Assembly: GCA_019454045.1 (NCBI GenBank)
Contig: SKCR01023813.1
Location: 186,001-250,000, forward strand
DNA from: Zanthoxylum bungeanum
Lineage: Eukaryota > Streptophyta > Magnoliopsida > Sapindales > Rutaceae
Reading direction: 5' to 3'
Length of the DNA: 64,000 bases
The notes below the pieces were generated by a model. That model saw nothing but the letters and a program-made list of their open reading frames with translations, was not told the DNA's origin and made no database searches. This document shows, one piece after another, positions 46,051 through 58,265 of the stretch (the stretch's first letter is position 1; every line of letters begins with the position of its first letter). Position numbers and translations under genes: made by a program.

Positions 46051-46269
46051 TAAATTTGGGAGAGTGAGGTATGGTTGATCATTTCTGCTCCTGTTGAAGG
46101 CCTACGTGCAGCTAATGCTGAGATTCGATTTTATTCAGTGAGTAAAATCACTGGAGTCGACAACTTAACTTGGGTGAGGCCAAGCAAACGAGGAGAGGAG
46201 ACTCGTCTTCTTCTTCTTAAAACGGATGCTGAGAATAGGCTGCAGTTGAATCTGGTGCAAAGTCAATAG
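46051..46269 (+). CDS. Orphan exon-like frame of unknown identity
   Basis: An open frame without an ATG at its start runs to a stop at 46269. It encodes a well-mixed sequence (APVEGLRAANAEIRFYSVSK, then TWVRPSKRGEETRLLLLK and a short tail), unlike the AT-driven chance frames around it. It could be the last exon of a + strand gene whose upstream part has been lost or displaced by the copia relic ending at 45900. I do not recognise the family. Low confidence. Confidence 0.2.
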
Positions 46270-46274
46270 TATTA

Positions 46275-47262
46275 GAGCCATTGAGTAGGAATTTGTAATG
46301 TTATTTTGATGTGGGTGTATTTCTTTAATTTTTTTTTAAATTTTTTTGAATCTGCAATTGAATCTTTTGGATTTTTTTTTGTATTGTATATTGTTTAATT
46401 CGTTCACAGGAAAATACTAAAATACTAACGTGACATATATATGTGTGTGTATATATATTTTTTGAGTGCGACTGTTGTTCGAAATAGTAGCGTTCGCATG
46501 TTATTTTCATGCAGTTGCTTACTCAGAGATGACTAACTATATATACAAAAAGTTATATATATATATATATATATAGTGATGTTCCAATGAGGAATTCATA
46601 ATGAGGAATTCATTAACTTAATAAGTTAATGGAAAAATAAAAAGAGAGAGAAAATATAGATATAAATATTTTGTTGTTTGTCTTTCAACAAATTGAGATA
46701 TATATTTTTCTATCATCTAATGTGTCCCTATCTTAATAAATTGATAAATCCGAAATCTCACTGAATTAAATATTTTGAATTGCATGTGATAAAAAAGATA
46801 TAACAATATTCCTTGGAAAGTTTATAACTTGTTTTCTAGGCAAAGAATTGGGCCAATAATAATTTGAGGTACATGGCTTTTGCATCACATGGGGTATTTT
46901 CTTTTCCTCTTTCACCTTCTAAAGAAGACAACAAATTCATATGCTCTTGAAACACGGTCCACAAAGTTCGATGAAATTGAAAACAAGCAAGAGACCTTAT
47001 CATAAACATTGCTTTGCCACTGAGAAAACAAACATCTGCTCCTACTGCAACCATAAACTATATCATTTAAACCAAAGAGATGTTGCCACGTCGTTGAATC
47101 GGCAAAACCAACTGATCAAGACACATTTTGATCGAAGATCCAATATAAAAAACGAAGGGCAGTAAGCGGGCTAACTTTCCATCCAACAGAAACGATTATA
47201 AAGAATAATACAATGAAATAAATTAGCAAATGCTCCTGTGATTGTAAATGTTTTCAGTCATT
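46275..47262. other. Intergenic region between convergent units
   Basis: AT-rich with a (TA) run near 46555-46575. Probably includes the 3' UTR of the VAP27-like gene at its right side. No other gene seen. Confidence 0.5.
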
Positions 47263-50200
47263 TCAATGGGGGTGGAGGTGGGGTGGGGGTGTGAGTGGTG
47301 ATTCTGGTGAAGAGAACAAAAGGTTCAAGAGGAAGCCGACCATGATTCCGACAAGTCCCACAAAGGCTGCAAACATGAGAGAGAAGCCAGGCCCACCTTT
47401 CCGTTGTCCTCGTCTTTTCAGCGTGTCCTAAAAAGGAGTGGCAATATGTCATTTGATTAGCAATTGTAATAGCAAGGAGATGTATAAATGAATATAGTAA
47501 TACTAAACTAATACAACACACAGTAGTTAAAAATGATGTGAACTATCTCTACTCTCCTTTTGTGGATACTAGCAAGATCTAGTTGATTCGCATGTGGAAA
47601 TGTAGCGAGGAATCCTCCTCCAACTGCCCACAGAGGAAATTTAATGCACTGAAAATATACCAACTAGAAGACCATTTGTCGTCAGATATCATAAAATATC
47701 ATTAGTAATTGCCAGTTCTATTATTCAATAGCACCTTCGATCTTTATTGAGCTTTGTAGGAAGCACATAGGAATAGCCTAAAAGAATACCATTCCTTGCT
47801 TTGTTTATTTCACCAAATATTGCCCAATATCTATCTCCATAGTTTAATTATGAACTTTTAGTTCAATTTACCATGGCAAACCGCTGGAAATCCATGTTAC
47901 CGTAGTTACTCTTGAAAGTTCTAATTCCGTAGTTGCTATATGACACACTGATATTCACTTTAGATAGGAGGTGGTTATAGTTATATACATGTCAGTTTCT
48001 ATAGAAAACCGCTTCTTTAGCAGAACCTTGGTAAACAATAATTAGAATCCTAACATCTGTTAACGGTGCGAATAGAAACATGTACCAGATCCTTTTGCAG
48101 TTGCTGTGTTTGCTGAACAGCAGCATCTCTTTCATCCTTCAGGCGCTGTAAAGCCTAAATGCATATGGAAAAGAAAATTTGGAAAAAAATAAGAATAAAT
48201 CAAAAGTTAAAAAAAAAAAAATGCAAGAAAGTAAAATGTCACTAATACAATGTGCCTGCTATGAAATTGAGCACTAGGGCTAGTTGTTTCAAAGAAAAAT
48301 CTCTCAAAAAGAAAAATAAAGCAGTAGTTCAAGATACTTTTGCATTTCAAATTCTCTCACTCAATAAATGACCACGCATTCACAGAAATGTTAATTGTAT
48401 CTCCTCCCTCTAATTCAAAAATCAGCCCTTAATTCGCAGATGCACAAGAAATGGAGGGAGGGATTCTAAGGTGTAGATGCTTATTCTACAGAGTGTAAAT
48501 GAAAACTACTATCCACAAATGGCACCTTGAACATTAACAGTTTGATACAACCAAAAAGAAAGTTGAATAACTAAACACTCTTTGTAGCTTCCCTTTCATT
48601 GTGTTTACATCCTTCTAATCACCAAGTTAGGATTATTCTTTCATTTCCAAACACACCACAACCCATTCATGACTGTTATTATTGTACCTATTATGAGAAA
48701 TAAAACTCCCAAAATTCCTAAAAACAACATGTGCATGTTGAACTGGATACTCAATCTTGGGATTCAGATAATAAAATGTCAATAAGCTTATTTTAGTAAC
48801 TATTACTAAGAACTATCTTGAGAGAGTTTCCATCTGAATTGACAAAATATTAACTGACCACATTGCTCAAAGAAGTTTGTCAAATTGCATAAATGCACAT
48901 GCAGACATTCACTTGCGCAGACAGGACACAGCCACACACCACCAATTCCCATAGGCTAATAACAAAATTGAATAATGGAAACATTAGAATTTCAAAACTC
49001 ACAGAGTTGGCATCCGGACTTCGTGTGGCACTCTGTAATCCTTCATCTTCTATGTTTCCTTGGGCTGAGGTAGGAGGGACATACACAACTCTAAGCCTGC
49101 ACTCCTCCACTGTCTTCCCACTATCTTTGTTAAACTGAAATACAAAATCAATCATCATTTACCCTAAATCAATCAGATTTCAAAATGAATAACAGAGAAC
49201 AGTTGTCTGTTATCCGGGTCAATATTCTTAGTTTCTTACAGTATCTGGAGGAAGATCATCAACATCAGTATTTGGAGGCACTAATGTACTTTGCAACAGA
49301 AATTTGTCTTTGCATTGCATATCTGGAGGAGATTCTCGTTGAGCTTGGAGAATCACTACAAACCCCGCAATTAGTTAAAAAATATATTACATGTTCAAAA
49401 GACAGAAGGAACAAATGGAAAAACTTATCAGTTTATATCGGGATGGTAAACAGTGCCTAAACAATTAGCAAATAGTTGGACAAAACCAGTTTGTACTTTA
49501 CTTAGATAAAAAAAAAAAAACACATCAAAAATTTTGCCTTGCAAATGTCCACCAAGCACCCAATTGGTACTTAGCTCACATTAATATCTCATTCAAAAGC
49601 ATTAACAACAATAAATAACACAAATCACAAGGAAAAATAAGTTCTATCAAGATTGGAAAGAAATAGCATGTATTACCTCTAATAATATACGAATCCCAAG
49701 GTTGTACCACACCTGTGTTGGGTCTTACAAAGTACTTCTTAGGTGAAGTGGTCTTGACCTAGCCAAAAGAAAGGGAACACTTCAATCAAATATAATTTAA
49801 ATGAAATTCGGAAGCTTGAACAAAAGATATTCGAAGACAATAAATTTGAATATATTTGTACAGTATTAGAAATCTATACCTTAAAAGCAACATGATTTTC
49901 TGTATTGTTTATGACTTTAAGATCACAAAAGCTTTGTTTTTCCAGCTCAACTGCAACACGAATATATGTTTCAAAATAATCTTCGAACAAGTTATACTTT
50001 GGTCAAATTAGATTCAAGCTTCGTAGATAAATTTAGACCAACACAGCTGCCATAGTGCCATTAAATGTTTACAAAGTCCACTGTAGCGTTCATTTTATTT
50101 ATCCCAATTAATATCTCTTCTTTAGTGCACGTTGGTAGTATATTACACGAGACACACATGCTAACTTCTTTAATTCTCGAACAAAGCCAAATCTAAAAGA

Positions 50201-50801
50201 AGCTACGAAGCATCCAATGGAAGCAACCATGTGCATAAAAGACCAGTATAAATACAAATGCTATGGAACACAAAGGGTAATCTAGGAAAGCACTTTGAAT
50301 CCAACGGAAGGATAGACCAAGTTGCCAAACTACCTGCATTTAGATCTCAGTGCAACTATCGAAATCTTCATAATATCAGATAAAATATTTCCAGAGTTCC
50401 TAAACACGTTACTCCAGGTCAAACAAACTCGACACTCCAATACAAAAAGATCACCAAAACCATAACAACAACAATAAATAAAAAGATGGTCCATCGTCTC
50501 CTCAATGTCTAAGAAACCTAACAATTTCAAACAAGCGAACACCTAATCATCTCTAATTCCTATCACCGGCCACAGCCGCTTCATGTTCCATACTATCAAC
50601 ATCCACATAGCTATTGATCATAACCACTACTTGCAGAAAGTCATTTCCAAAATCACACACGCAAATATGAACACATAATTCTTATATATAAACAATTACA
50701 TGAGAAAGAATAGAGAATGGAAAACAGAAAAGATACTTACAAATGAACTTGAGCTCTTCAGGATGAACAGAGACGAATTTATTACCGCCATCAGCAGCCA
50801 T
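47263..50801 (-). CDS. VAP27-like: VAP27-like vesicle-associated protein, seven coding exons
   Basis: Spliced product 231 aa. Exons on the - strand: 50801-50741, 49950-49880, 49758-49677, 49355-49240, 49134-49003, 48154-48086, 47427-47263. Every intron has GT...AG ends and the phases close exactly. Residues 1-130 form the MSP domain: KFVSVHPEELKFIFELEKQS, then NNTENHVAFKVKTTSPKKYF, RPNTGVVQPWDSYIIRV and LVPPNTDVDDLPPDT. A linker and a short coiled coil follow (LQRLKDERDAAVQQTQQLQ, exon 6), then a single C-terminal membrane anchor FSLMFAAFVGLVGIMVGFLL (about 190-211). Family knowledge: plant VAP27 proteins are tail-anchored in the ER, bind FFAT-type motifs and hold ER contacts with the plasma membrane and actin. 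Unusual: a proline- and histidine-rich tail (SPESPLTPPPHLHPH) extends beyond the anchor. The 5' exon spacing (790-bp first intron) is normal. This is the one clear host gene of the window. Confidence 0.93.
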
Positions 50802-51325
50802 GACTAGGTCTTTCTTCACGTTCACGATCAATCAATTTTATTGCCTCTCACAAATTGCGATCACGCAATCAGTCACAATACAAGACGCACTAAAAGCACA
50901 TAACAGGACACAACGAACAATCTAGCAAGCAAGCAAACAATCAAACCCTAAGTCAAATCTCAATCCCCTAATCCATCGAGCACACTAGAAGAAAAATTTC
51001 GGATAAATAAAAAAAAAAAGACGGAATTTTGAGTACCTATCAAAATTTTAACGGGAAAAAGGAAAGGAGCAAAAAAATTAATAACACTGTGTGGCGCAAC
51101 GGAATTGCCTCGGTTCAAAACAACCCGTTTTAAGTGACCCGATAATTACGGCGAAAGTGTCGGGTCTAATATTTCATGTGGTCCTAATTAGATTTTTAAC
51201 TCGGGGGTGGTACGGAGATTCTGTGCACTCGCCTCGCTGCTTCTGCGGTTTTACGGTAGTGGCAAAAACACAGAGGCGATTCAATCAGAGAGAGACAGAG
51301 AGGGGGAGAGAGAAATGAAGGCAGC

Positions 51326-51335
51326 GACACGTGTC
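51326..51335. promoter_or_regulatory. G-box palindrome upstream of the VAP27-like gene
   Basis: GACACGTGTC, a 10-bp palindrome with the CACGTG core bound by plant bZIP/bHLH factors, about 525 bp upstream of the VAP27-like start codon. A TTTAAATA lies just to its right. Role is inferred from motif and place only. Confidence 0.4.
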
Positions 51336-51468
51336 GTTTAAATAGGAGGGTGAAGCCCGGTTCAAAGTCCAGCCTGGAAGAGACAGTTGTAAAGTTTAGG
51401 TCTGACGTGTCATTGTTGCGTTTTGGTTACAAGAAACTCTAAATTTTATATAAATTTTACTTCAGATG

Positions 51469-51835
51469 TAAGGGTCGCAAGCCCAGGCCGGGTTCGAGCC
51501 GGGCTTTATCCGATCCGTTTGTTTTAAAAAAATTTAAAAAAAATTAAAAACATACATATATAAAATACATTCACACTATATATAAAGACAATTCATAAAT
51601 AAATCTAAAGTTTCATCGATAAATTAACAATTTAAATACTACAAACAAATAAAAATGCTACAAATATATTAAAATATATATGTATATATATATATTTTTG
51701 GTTTGGCCCGGGCCGGACCGGGCTCGGGTCAAAATTGCTAAGGGCCCGAGCCGGGCTTTTGATTATAGGACCCGACCCGAGTTTTTTTTACCCCGGGCAG
51801 GACCGGACCAGACCCGGGCTTTTCTGCCTCCCTTA
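51469..51835. mobile_element. hAT-like non-autonomous element 3 (gggcccggg-rich)
   Basis: Ends taagggtcgcaagcccaggcc and, inverted, taagggaggcagaaaagcccggg. Flanks are full of gggc, cccggg and ccgga on one strand and their complements on the other, around an AT-rich core. Same design as the elements at 9072 and 26270, but I find no matching 8-bp duplication. Confidence 0.5.
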
Positions 51836-52236
51836 ATGCGCATGTTCACTTTGATTAATGGTGTATGATTTGTGATTGTAATTATTATTATAAAATTATG
51901 AAAATCGAAATAAATTAGATTGAAAATCTAAACCACTATATCGACAACCAAAAACTAATTATTAATTAATGACGGAAAAATAAAATTACAAATCACCGGA
52001 AATCCGGACATGAAATTCTATTTATACATTTAAGATCAATTCATAGTTTCATACATCAAGCACAATCAAATACAAAAAGTATTTGAACTCAAAATAAAAC
52101 AATAATTAGAATCTCAATAGTCCTTGAAATATTAATAGCTATTATGAAGAAATTAATTTTTTTAAACAACCTCAATAAATCCATTAGCTAAAAACTTTTA
52201 GATCATATTTAACTAAAATGCATTAGATCCCACTTC
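51836..52236. other. Intergenic spacer
   Basis: AT-rich, nothing recognised. Confidence 0.5.
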
Positions 52237-53121
52237 ACAAAACACACATCTCACCTTCTAATTTAATTCCAATTTAATCAAAATACATGAATCAAATTAA
52301 CAAAAACACACACTTTCCACACCTACATTTAATTTCAACTTAAAAAAAAATCATTGTTTTTCCCCAAAATAATGAGAGCTCACTATTCACCTTAAATGCA
52401 AATTACTCCTCCCCCTCCCTTGACAAAACCTCTCCCCTTGTCCCTGCGCAATTTCGAAAATGCCAATTCATTTGCCAAAAATTACTTCCCCAATTTACTT
52501 TAATTCCCTTTGCCAATAATTCCGAATTTAATATATATATATTATATATATATTAATTTAAAAATAAATATATACTAATTATAACTCCCTTTTCCATTTT
52601 ATTTATTATTTTTTATATTTATTAATTTATTAATTTTTTTAATAAATATTTATTCATTTTTAATTGAAGTAACACTACTTATGTATAAAAAAAAATATAA
52701 TTTTACCAAATAAAATTAATTTATAAAATAAATTTTTTGATAGTCTATTTGTTTAATAACTCTAATATATTTATTAAAAGTTATTTTTCTTATTTATTTT
52801 CATAAATCAGTATCCATATCTACTTTAACTTTTTTTTTAAAAAAAAATTACATTATTAAAAGTAGTGTTGATTCTGATTCTGATTCTGACTTTATATTTC
52901 TTTATTAAAATTTATTTATCTTATTTAATTTCGTAAATCAGTATTCATGAATAAATTAATTTCGTAAATCAATATTTTCTTTATATTTTTCTTATCTTAT
53001 TTAATTTTATAATAAATAAGTAGTGTTAAATAAATTAAAAAAATCACAAATATTAAATAATAAATGAACACAAAATAAATAACATAAATATGAAATTTTT
53101 AATATTTATAAACAAATAAAA

Positions 53122-53173
<52 letters not shown>

Positions 53174-53260
53174 AGCAAAAAAATATAAATTTTAAAAAAT
53201 AAAATAAAATAAAATATAAAAATTTAATTAAAATAAAATAAATATATATGTTATTTTTTA

Positions 53261-53304
<44 letters not shown>

Positions 53305-53665
53305 GATAAAATTGAGGTATATTTGGTTTATTGGGGAATGAAATTTTTGACAAATGGAGGGGCATTTTCGGAATTGCGCAGGAGACAAGGGGAGGAGGAT
53401 GTGGGGGTGCGAGTAGCCCTCCCTTAAATTAAGGAGAGAATTTTTTTGCATTCGGATTAGTAGTATAATAAAACACACATCTCGCCTTCTACATTTAATT
53501 CAAATTTATTCAAAATACATGAATCCAACTTAACAAAACATACTTTTCATCTTCTACATTTAATTTTAATTTAACCAAATTTCAATATTTTCCCCAAAAT
53601 AAGGAGAGCTCACTATTCACCTTGAATCAAGAAGAGCAACATTTTACATTAGGATTAATAGTACA
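52237..53665 (+). repeat. Pair of about 190-bp direct repeats, the left one split by a TIR element
   Basis: aaaacacacatctc(a/g)ccttcta through ggagagctcactattcacctt occurs at 52239-52397 and 53471-53625. The tail of the left copy (aaggagagaattttttttgcattcggatta) continues at 53430, after the inserted element, and matches the tail of the right copy (aagaagagcaacattttacattaggatta). The two copies were adjacent before the insertion. Confidence 0.75.
52398..53421. mobile_element. TIR element of about 1 kb with 8-bp target duplication
   Basis: Flanked by CCTTAAAT at 52390-52397 and 53422-53429. Imperfect inverted ends of about 100 bp: ctcctccccctccc, ctccccttgtccctgcgcaattt and ccaaaaatt on the left pair with ggggaatgaaattttt, aattgcgcaggagacaaggg and gaggaggatg on the right. 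The core is AT-rich with long TA tracts (53124-53170, 53266-53299). No transposase frame. hAT-type by duplication length; a Mutator-like origin is possible given the long ends. Confidence 0.7.
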
Positions 53666-54691
53666 ATATATATATATATATTTTTTTTTTTGCAATCCAA
53701 CAATTTAAATTTGACTTCAAAAACTAAATTTACACCATAAATATTTTTAAAAAATAAATAAAAGCAATAGCGCATAGTATACAATGCCACATTAAATTTG
53801 ACATGATATTATTTATCTGTGCCATTAATTTCGTTGGAGTGTCAAAATGCCCAACGAACGTCAGAAATACCACCAGATGTGGTTGTTCCAAGTCATTTTC
53901 ATTAATTTTAGTTGGGGAAAAATGTCACTGTTCTTTAAAAATCTTACTCCAGAAACGATTGTTTGCCCCGCGATTTATACAAGAGAAATTAAAAAAGGCG
54001 TTGATATATTTAATCTAACCGTCCTCAAATATGTATTTCTTGTAAAAATTTGATTTCGGATGATTTGACAAAAAAAAATTCAACATTTTCAAAAACAAAA
54101 AATAATCTAGCAAAAAAAAAAAAAAAATGCATCGAGTGCACAAATGATTCTAATGGATATAGTTTTATCTCTATTTTTTTGGTTCTAATGAAATACTATT
54201 TTTTATATTTAAAATCATAATCAAATAGATAATAAATAATATTTGATTAACTTTCTTAATCTAACTACTTATGCTTAGAAATGATTGGAAGCTTGAAGCA
54301 AGACCCTTTTTTTTTTTTTTTTCAAAAAAAAAAAAGAAAAATTGATTAAACAAAAAATAAGGTAACAAAGGGTTTGGGTAACATTTTCTACTTTTCTTGA
54401 AGAGATTTGATACCTTTTCCTTGGATAGAACTTCTAGTTTTAGCTTTTTATGTAACGAAGTTACCTATCCAAACAGAAAATGACCCAAACCGGAAGCTTG
54501 GAATAATCCTTAGAAGCAAACTAATTACAACAGAAAATAAGTTCCTTAACGGATAAGAAATAATTAAAAAGCTAAAAATAATAAATAAATAACGCATAGC
54601 CCCAAAACTATCTACAAGCATTCTTCCATAGTTGGTATGATATTTTCCAAAACATTCTTATAATGGTCATGGTAGAGTGTTACTTAGAGGT
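53666..54691. other. Intergenic DNA with T- and A-rich runs
   Basis: Includes A/T homopolymer runs near 54110-54126 and 54309-54335. No gene supported. Confidence 0.5.
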
Positions 54692-55075
54692 TAGGGGTGT
54701 ATAACTTTTCGGGTTAATTATCGATCCGATCAGTTTTATTTTATTTTTTAAAAAATTAATTTATGTTTGGATTAATCCGTCCGACCCACAGATATCAGGT
54801 CGGGACATGGGTTTGATTTTCAAACCCGGCCCACATTTCATACAATAAATTTTTTACCATTTTTCTAATTTAAAGTTTTTACTATTATTTCAATTGTTTA
54901 CTACTACTGTTATCTTAAAACTTTATATGTATAACATATTTTCGGAACATAAAATAGTTAGTATTTATGTTTCAAAATAATTATTACATAGAGAAAAAAT
55001 TCTTTTTTTTTTTTGGCGACCCGTCCGAGTTTAATAACTCAAATTTCGGATTTCGGGTTTTAGTTTTGCCAATTC
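54692..55075. mobile_element. hAT-like element 4, damaged
   Basis: Starts taggggtgtataac with cgggtt, gatccgatc and gtccgacccac near the left, and gacccgtccgag, cggatttcgggtt near the right, around an AT-rich core. The left end fits elements 1 and 2. The right terminus and duplication are not recognisable. Confidence 0.4.
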
Positions 55076-55319
55076 GCTTTACCTACCAAGCTTGATTAAA
55101 TTGTTGAGAAGCTCAAAGTTTCTCCTTTAAATTTGTGTAGTAATTTGCCTTGCAAGCTGTCCACCAAATGTGTGTCTAGGTTAAGTTATGGAAGATTATG
55201 AGATTTTACCTTAAACTTTAGTTTATATATGTCTAACAAAATATCAACTTTAGTGTTGGAATAATCTCATTTGCCTACATGAAGTAATATGTGTAATGAC
55301 CATTATTAAACTTGTAAGT

Positions 55320-56215
55320 TGATAAAATATCAATTTGCTAGCACACCCAATTTGTAATATATTATAATTAATAATATCTATATACCAAAAAGATATTAAT
55401 TAAATAATATTATAAGTATCATGTAATTATTTATTTAACCATTAAATAAATATGGTTAATCTAATTAATCCCATTTGGTCCAATCAATATTTAATGTTAT
55501 CCAATAATATTTAATTATTTAATTGATAATTATAATATCAAATATTATTTATTATCAAATACATTTGGCTACTCAAGTGCTCAACGATTACATTTCATAT
55601 TGCGGGACTCTCTACGTTCTAATACGTTCTTCAAAATGTACGCAAATCGGCCATATCTTGATTGCGAAAAATACGAACGATCTTTCTAAACTATGTAATT
55701 CGTGATCGTTGCATATGTTTAAAAAATTCCTCCGTCGTAGGTTATCCGAGTCGTGCACATGAAACATAGAATATTCGTCAAGTTTCCAAAGTGCACATCT
55801 CATATTGTCGACAAGTCCACGATTCTTTATAACTAATTAGAACATTATTTCCGATGTATACACGATCAACCCTAGGTGATCGGCTTTGGCCAAAGTCCTT
55901 AGAATCGTGACTCAAAATGATAGATATCTAAACCTCTTAATGGTACACATTCAGGGCGACTGATCCTATCTTGATCCATACTTGATTAATGAATGCATCG
56001 ATCCACATTCAGCGAACATCCAGTGGTCAGACTATAAAAGATCTCTGACATGCATGTCATTTAAGGGTGGATGATCACACGCAAAATCAATGTTATCATC
56101 TAGTTACAGGATTAGATATGCTACTCGACTCTATGAAATCTCTCATTTACGGTAGCGTGCACTACTAACTATTAGGAATCATCCAGTGAGTCATTATTCA
56201 TCTTAACGAACGATG
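55320..56215 (-). mobile_element. Diverged LTR fragment related to the inner solo LTR
   Basis: gactgatcctatcttgatccatac, ccacattcagcgaacatcc, gctactcgactct and catccagtgagtcatt follow the same order as blocks at about 35280-35520 of the inner solo LTR (gacagatcctatcttgatacaca, ccaacgaacatgcgg, gctactcaacccg, cggtgagtcgtt). Similarity is partial, so this is an older member of the same LTR group. The LTR start is missing: the homology stops at the gypsy relic. Confidence 0.45.
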
Positions 56216-56221
56216 GCGTGC

Positions 56222-57377
56222 TCACAATTTCCACGTGCTATTGGTAAATGACCGATTAGATCCAGACCCTAAATTACGAATGGTCATGGGCTCACCATTG
56301 ACTGTAAATACGCAGGTGGAGCTTGCGGGACCTTGGCAAAACATTGATATTTGTCGCACTTTCTCACAAAGTCTAATGCGTCTTACTTCATCGAAGGCTA
56401 ATAGAAACCTTATCGTAGAGCCTTGTGGGCTAGAGAGAACCATATGACGTGATTTCCATAATGATCGGAGTGAATTTCGAGCAAGACTCGAGTAGCATCT
56501 TCTTCGTCGATATATCACAAGAGCGGGGTTACAAACCCTCTTTTGTAGAGTCTTCAATAAAAAATACAGTACCTCGCGGCTCGAGTATGGAGTCTATTTG
56601 CTTCATTCTTGTCTTGAGGGATTGTGTGTATCCATGTACTTTTTCAATTGTTGAAAGACATTCTTGCAATCATTCGTCCATTCAAACTTCTTGTTCCCCC
56701 ACAAGATATTAAAGAATATGACACAATTTTTCGTAGCCTGCGAGAAAAATCTACTCAGTGTCGCGACTTGGTTGTTGAAATGCTACACATCTTTGGGGGA
56801 ACGAGGTGATCGAATGCCTCTCAATGCTTATATTTTCTTGGGGTTGGCTTCAATGCCCCTATATTTTATCACAAAGCCTAATAATTTTCCTGAAGCCACC
56901 CCGAATTCACATTTGAGGGGGTTCAACTTCATCTGATATTCTCTCAAGACCTTGTTATCGACGAATTTTGTGGACTTCACTAGCATGTCTTCAGCATACA
57001 CCTCTATAGTCTTTCCAATCAGCTTCGTGAACATTCGGTTAACGAGTCACTGGTAAGTTGCTCCCGCGTTCTTCAATCTGAAGGGCATCACCTTGTAATA
57101 ATATAGCCATCGATTTGTAATGAATTAGGTGTGATCCTCGTTAGGCCCATATATTGGGATCTGATTGTACCCAGAGTATGAAGTTGAGTAGTTCATGGTC
57201 GGCTGTCACGTCTATCAGCTGATCAATCTTTGGTAGTTGGAAGCTATCTTTGGGGCATGCTTTGTTGATGTTGGTGAAGTCAACACATGTCTTTCATTTA
57301 TCATTCTTCTTTTTTACCAGAACTAGGTTGGCCAACCAGGTCGGGTAATATGCTTCCCTGATGAATTTATTGACTAA
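56222..57377 (-). pseudogene. Ty3/gypsy (Tat-like) reverse transcriptase and RNase H relic
   Basis: Reading right to left: FIREAYYPTWLANLVLVKK (57360-57300), CVDFTNINKACPKDSFQLPK (57285-57225), then the active-site region EVYAEDMLVKS (56990-56960), where the usual YVDD has become YAED. Next are YQMKLNPLKCEFGVASGKLLGF and RGIEANPKK (56940-56830), then a connection with FEWTNDC (near 56680). Further left is decayed sequence to 56222. Sequence and order match Tat/Ogre-type gypsy pol. Stops, a missing central RT part and the mutated box make it inactive. The upstream half of the RT is cut off exactly where the Athila-like LTR begins. Confidence 0.8.
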
Positions 57378-58136
57378 TGACCAACGTTTTCACACGCATA
57401 TAACGCAAGCGCACGTATCGTTCAAGTAGTATAAAAAGTATCGATCCCACGAGGACTTAATACCTAAGCTATTAATTAATGAAGCCAAATTTTTACAAGT
57501 ATCTAATGGATTGGTTGTTTGATTGGGTGGTGACTTTAAAACTTAAAACAAGTAAATAAAATTTCTTGAAAGTAGATTGAAGAAAATTCAAATTTATAAA
57601 ACTATCCAGGGTTATGAATCCTTCCAATATCTTATTAAAAGATGAAATAATTATTTTACGTTTGTGTAATATATTGGTTTATTAACTTGGAATACGAAAT
57701 TATGTAAAAGCCTCTTCCGATTGTCAAATACAAATACCCAGTATAACCCAATTAATCATATTCCTATGTTAACCAAGTTATCTGGCTCCAATTATGGCTA
57801 CCCCCGCCCGACAGGTATATTCCTATCCTGTAAAGAAATCTATTAAAGGGTTATCTATCCTCAAAGAAGATCGTGAGCTATTGAGTTTAAGGTCTTTAAC
57901 CTAAAATCTATTTTCCAAGTTCATTTTAAGTTTACCGAATCAATCTTATTAATGGCCAGTTAACAAGATGCATTAAGACTAAGGCTCAATAAATAAACCT
58001 TTATATTACCCAAACCGTAATTTAACCCCTTATAAACCGGTGATATTGGACTTCATCACAACCCCAGATAACTGGCTTAGTTACGACACATATTTACGGA
58101 TAGTAAAAACTTAAATAAAATAAAAGATATAAAGTA

Positions 58137-58265
58137 AAATGCTGAAATGTAAATGACGGAAAGTAAATGCTGAAATTAAAAACTGAAAATTAAATGCTGA
58201 AAAGTAAATGCTGAAAGTAAATTGCTGAAAAGTAAATGCTGAAAGTAAATTGCTGAAAAATAAAT
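58137..58265. repeat. gctgaaaagtaaat short tandem repeat
   Basis: About nine imperfect 12-15 bp units (gctgaaagtaaatt, gctgaaaagtaaat). A related shorter array is at 58624-58735. Confidence 0.8.

Noticed and set aside
49185..49460. 91-codon + strand frame
   Set aside because: Antisense of exon 4 of the VAP27-like gene.
56222..56557. 111-codon - strand frame with a possible domain
   Set aside because: I could not match it to RNase H or any other domain; treated only as decayed gypsy relic.
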